Source: JBKECO01 sp047974745
GTDB taxonomy: Bacteria > Bacillota > Clostridia > Lachnospirales > Lachnospiraceae
Reading direction: 5' to 3'
NCBI GenBank assembly: GCA_047974745.1
Contig: JBKECO010000012.1
Coordinates: 22,141-86,140, forward strand
DNA length: 64,000 nt
The position numbers were made by a program, and so were the translations under genes. This document shows, in pieces, positions 62,149 through 64,000 of this stretch (position 1 is the stretch's first letter; the number at the start of each line of letters is the position of its first letter). Below the pieces are notes generated by a model. It was given only the letters and a program-made list of their open reading frames with translations, made no database searches and was not told where the DNA came from.

Positions 62149-63510
62149 ATGCCGAAGGATAAAGTTGTATTTTTTTGCCAGCAGTGTGGTTTTGAATCGC
62201 CGAAATGGGTCGGACAGTGTCCGGGTTGTAAGGAGTGGAATACGTTTACAGAGGAGCGTTTGCCAACAACGCACTCAGGTAGCAAAAGACATAAGTCCGA
62301 TCTGAAATCAAAGGTCACTCCAATCAATCAGATCCAGATCACAGAGAAGAATAAGCTCGAGACGGGAATTGGTGAGCTTGACCGTGTTTTGGGAGGTGGA
62401 CTGGTTACAGGTTCCCTTGTACTGGTCGGCGGAGATCCTGGAATTGGAAAATCTACACTTTTATTACAGGTCTGTCGAAATTTGTCAAATCGAGGTGTTG
62501 ATATTCTCTATGTATCAGGGGAAGAATCGCCCCAGCAGATCAAAATGAGAGCACAACGCATTGGAGATTTCAAAGATCATCTGTCCTTGTTTTGCGAAAC
62601 CAGTCTGGAATCCGTCAGAGAAATTCTGGAACAGAAGAGACCGCAAATCGTTGTGATCGATTCCATTCAGACAATCTACAGTGAAAATCTGAGCGCTGCT
62701 CCTGGAAGCGTTTCCCAGGTCCGAGAAGCAACGGCTAATCTGATGCAGCTTGCAAAGGGCATGGGGATCTCCATTTTTATCATTGGGCATGTGACAAAAG
62801 AAGGCGTTGTTGCAGGACCTAGAGTGCTTGAGCATATGGTTGACTGTGTTCTTTACTTCGAAGGAGACAGGCATGCTGTATATAGGATCTTAAGGGGTGT
62901 CAAGAACCGTTTTGGCTCCACGAATGAGATTGGTGTTTTTGAGATGAAAGAGGCTGGTCTGGCAGAAGTAAGGGATCCATCAGAATTCATGCTGGGAGGA
63001 AGACCGGAGGGAGCATCAGGATCTGTAGTCGCATGTTCAATGGAAGGGAGCAGACCGATTTTACTCGAGGTACAGGCATTGGTGTGTGATACCAGTTTTG
63101 GATTTCCGCGCCGGACCGCTGCAGGAACAGACATTAATCGTGTTAATCTTCTGATGGCTGTATTGGAAAAGAGAGCAGGCATTCATATGTCAGGATGTGA
63201 TGCTTATGTCAATATTGCAGGGGGAATCAAAATGAACGAACCTGCACTTGATCTGGGGATCGTCTTAGCCCTTGTGTCTAGTTTTCGCAATCGGGCAGTC
63301 GATGAGAAGACGATCTGCTTTGGGGAAGTAGGACTTAGTGGAGAGATCCGATCTGTCAGTCTCGCTGAGAATCGAGTACTGGAAGCAAAGAAGCTTGGAT
63401 TTACTACCTGCATACTGCCGGAAGCCTGCTTAAAGTCGGTAAAGCATTGTGAAGGTATTAAATTAGTAGGAGTGCGGAATGTAAAAGAGGCAATAGAGCT
63501 AAGTGTATAA
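62149..63510 (+). CDS. radA: DNA repair protein RadA
   Basis: A 453-residue RecA-like protein. An N-terminal C4 zinc finger (Cys10, Cys13, Cys24, Cys27: FFCQQCGFESPKWVGQCPGC) is followed by the ATPase core with Walker A GDPGIGKST (residues 95-103), the RadA-specific KNRFG motif (KNRFGSTNEIG), and a Lon-like C-terminal domain. It promotes branch migration in recombination. GAGAGGA lies upstream of ATG 62149. It ends ~60 bases before the rRNA promoter region. Confidence 0.97.
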   Translation: MPKDKVVFFCQQCGFESPKWVGQCPGCKEWNTFTEERLPTTHSGSKRHKSDLKSKVTPINQIQITEKNKLETGIGELDRVLGGGLVTGSLVLVGGDPGIGKSTLLLQVCRNLSNRGVDILYVSGEESPQQIKMRAQRIGDFKDHLSLFCETSLESVREILEQKRPQIVVIDSIQTIYSENLSAAPGSVSQVREATANLMQLAKGMGISIFIIGHVTKEGVVAGPRVLEHMVDCVLYFEGDRHAVYRILRGVKNRFGSTNEIGVFEMKEAGLAEVRDPSEFMLGGRPEGASGSVVACSMEGSRPILLEVQALVCDTSFGFPRRTAAGTDINRVNLLMAVLEKRAGIHMSGCDAYVNIAGGIKMNEPALDLGIVLALVSSFRNRAVDEKTICFGEVGLSGEIRSVSLAENRVLEAKKLGFTTCILPEACLKSVKHCEGIKLVGVRNVKEAIELSV

Positions 63511-63569
63511 AATGATTAGACAATTTGAAAAATAATAATTGAAATATGTAAAAAAACATAGAAATAGTG

Positions 63570-63598
63570 TTGACAGTGGTCTGAGATAATGATATTAT
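63570..63598 (+). promoter_or_regulatory. rRNA promoter P1
   Basis: TTGACA, a 17-base spacer, then TATTAT. Confidence 0.85.
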
Positions 63599-63730
63599 AT
63601 TCAAGCTGACAGCAAATATTTTACTCGCAAATTTCGTGAGATTGACTGGAAGGGTTAATTATTTAAAAAAAGGAATAATTAACAGAAGATTCTGAATACT
63701 GAAAAAAATTACAGAAAATTCAAAAAGTTG

Positions 63731-63759
63731 TTGACAACAGCTGAGTCAGATGATAAGAT
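63731..63759 (+). promoter_or_regulatory. rRNA promoter P2
   Basis: TTGACA, a 17-base spacer, then TAAGAT, 161 bases downstream of P1. Tandem promoters with this spacing are usual for rRNA operons. Confidence 0.85.
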
Positions 63760-63765
63760 ATCAGA

Positions 63766-64000
63766 GTTGCCGCTCAGACAGGAACGAGCGAAAACAACCA
63801 AGAGAACAAGCAAAGAACCTTGATAACTGAACAGTGAAATGACCTTGAAAAGATTTTGAGAAAAATTTATTCATGCAGTCGAGAGATCGACTGAAGAACG
63901 TTCCTATGAAAGTAGGAACAACCTAAAAAACAGTAAAGATCACGAAAGTGATCACGGAACAAAGATTGCCAAGAGGGAATCTTGATCCAAAAGATCAAAA
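63766..64000 (+). other. rRNA operon leader (16S gene beyond the window edge)
   Basis: The region contains no ORF. It holds a series of short hairpins, for example CAGTCGA-gaga-TCGACTG (63876-63893), GTTCCTA/TAGGAAC (63900-63920 region), GATCAC-gaaa-GTGATC and TTGATC-caaaa-GATCAA near the end. A tract reading accttgataactgaacagtg resembles the boxA-like antitermination sequence before Firmicute 16S genes. The 16S start motif (GAGTTTGATC) does not appear before base 64000, so the rRNA gene itself is not in view. The stretch 63511-63765 holds P1, P2 and a AT-rich region with no other feature. Confidence 0.85.

Noticed and set aside
63766..64000. 16S rRNA gene in the window
   Set aside because: Only leader hairpins are seen; the 16S 5' motif does not occur before the edge.

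Overview
This window looks like chromosomal DNA from a low-GC Firmicute of the Clostridia, most probably a gut Lachnospiraceae. Evidence: strong AGGAGG-type ribosome binding sites, moderately AT-rich codon use, sigma-A type promoters (TTGACA/TATAAT), many YesM/YesN-type two-component systems next to sugar ABC importers, several glycoside hydrolases, a PPi-type phosphofructokinase, and an rRNA leader at the right edge. No prophage, transposon, integrase, CRISPR array or tRNA gene was found. Nearly all the DNA is coding.

Layout. (1) 1-9.5 kb: a carbohydrate locus with the 3' end of a GH43-like protein carrying a discoidin domain, a GPH-type sugar symporter, GH2 and GH1 enzymes, an AraC regulator, a small unknown protein and a sugar-phosphate isomerase-like TIM barrel. 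(2) 8.7-19.8 kb: a YesN/YesM two-component system divergent from an LplABC-type importer (lipoprotein plus two permeases, no ATPase), followed by GH3, an MBL-fold hydrolase and a DUF1593/Sde182-type nucleoside-hydrolase-like protein. (3) 20-29 kb: a small ORF with a structured leader, a GNAT acetyltransferase, a double-HD HD-GYP protein, a histidine kinase/OmpR pair divergent from a MacAB-like efflux system, and an AI-2E family permease. (4) 29-33 kb: an iron-sulfur/zinc-ribbon flavodoxin-fold protein, a soluble chemoreceptor and gltX. (5) 33-40.4 kb: a same-strand run of OmpR regulator, kinase, lipoprotein, CheV, a charge-segregated membrane protein, hisH, hisF and ung, closed by a terminator. 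(6) 40.4-51.6 kb: a second YesM/YesN pair divergent from an ABC importer with two different permeases, L-rhamnose mutarotase, an AraC regulator and a fucose/arabinose isomerase-like enzyme: a deoxysugar or pentose uptake module. (7) 51.7-54.8 kb: a compact three-gene cassette (condensation/AATase-fold acyltransferase, zinc-ribbon membrane protein, HSL-type esterase) with its own consensus promoter. (8) 54.8-63.5 kb: PPi-phosphofructokinase with a membrane protein, a cohesin/cadherin-like surface protein, clpC, a small conserved protein with a structured leader, and radA. (9) 63.5-64 kb: tandem rRNA promoters and a hairpin-rich leader; the 16S gene itself lies beyond the edge.

Themes. Extracellular polymers are probably cleaved outside or at the surface, oligosaccharides enter by the symporter and two ABC importers, and intracellular GH1/GH2/GH3 enzymes finish degradation. 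Each importer is divergent from its own YesMN pair, suggesting substrate-induced activation. The best candidates for undescribed biology are the cassette at 51.7-54.8 kb, the CheV-linked operon at 33-38 kb, the leader at 61.48-61.59 kb, and the phased repeats upstream of the double-HD protein.
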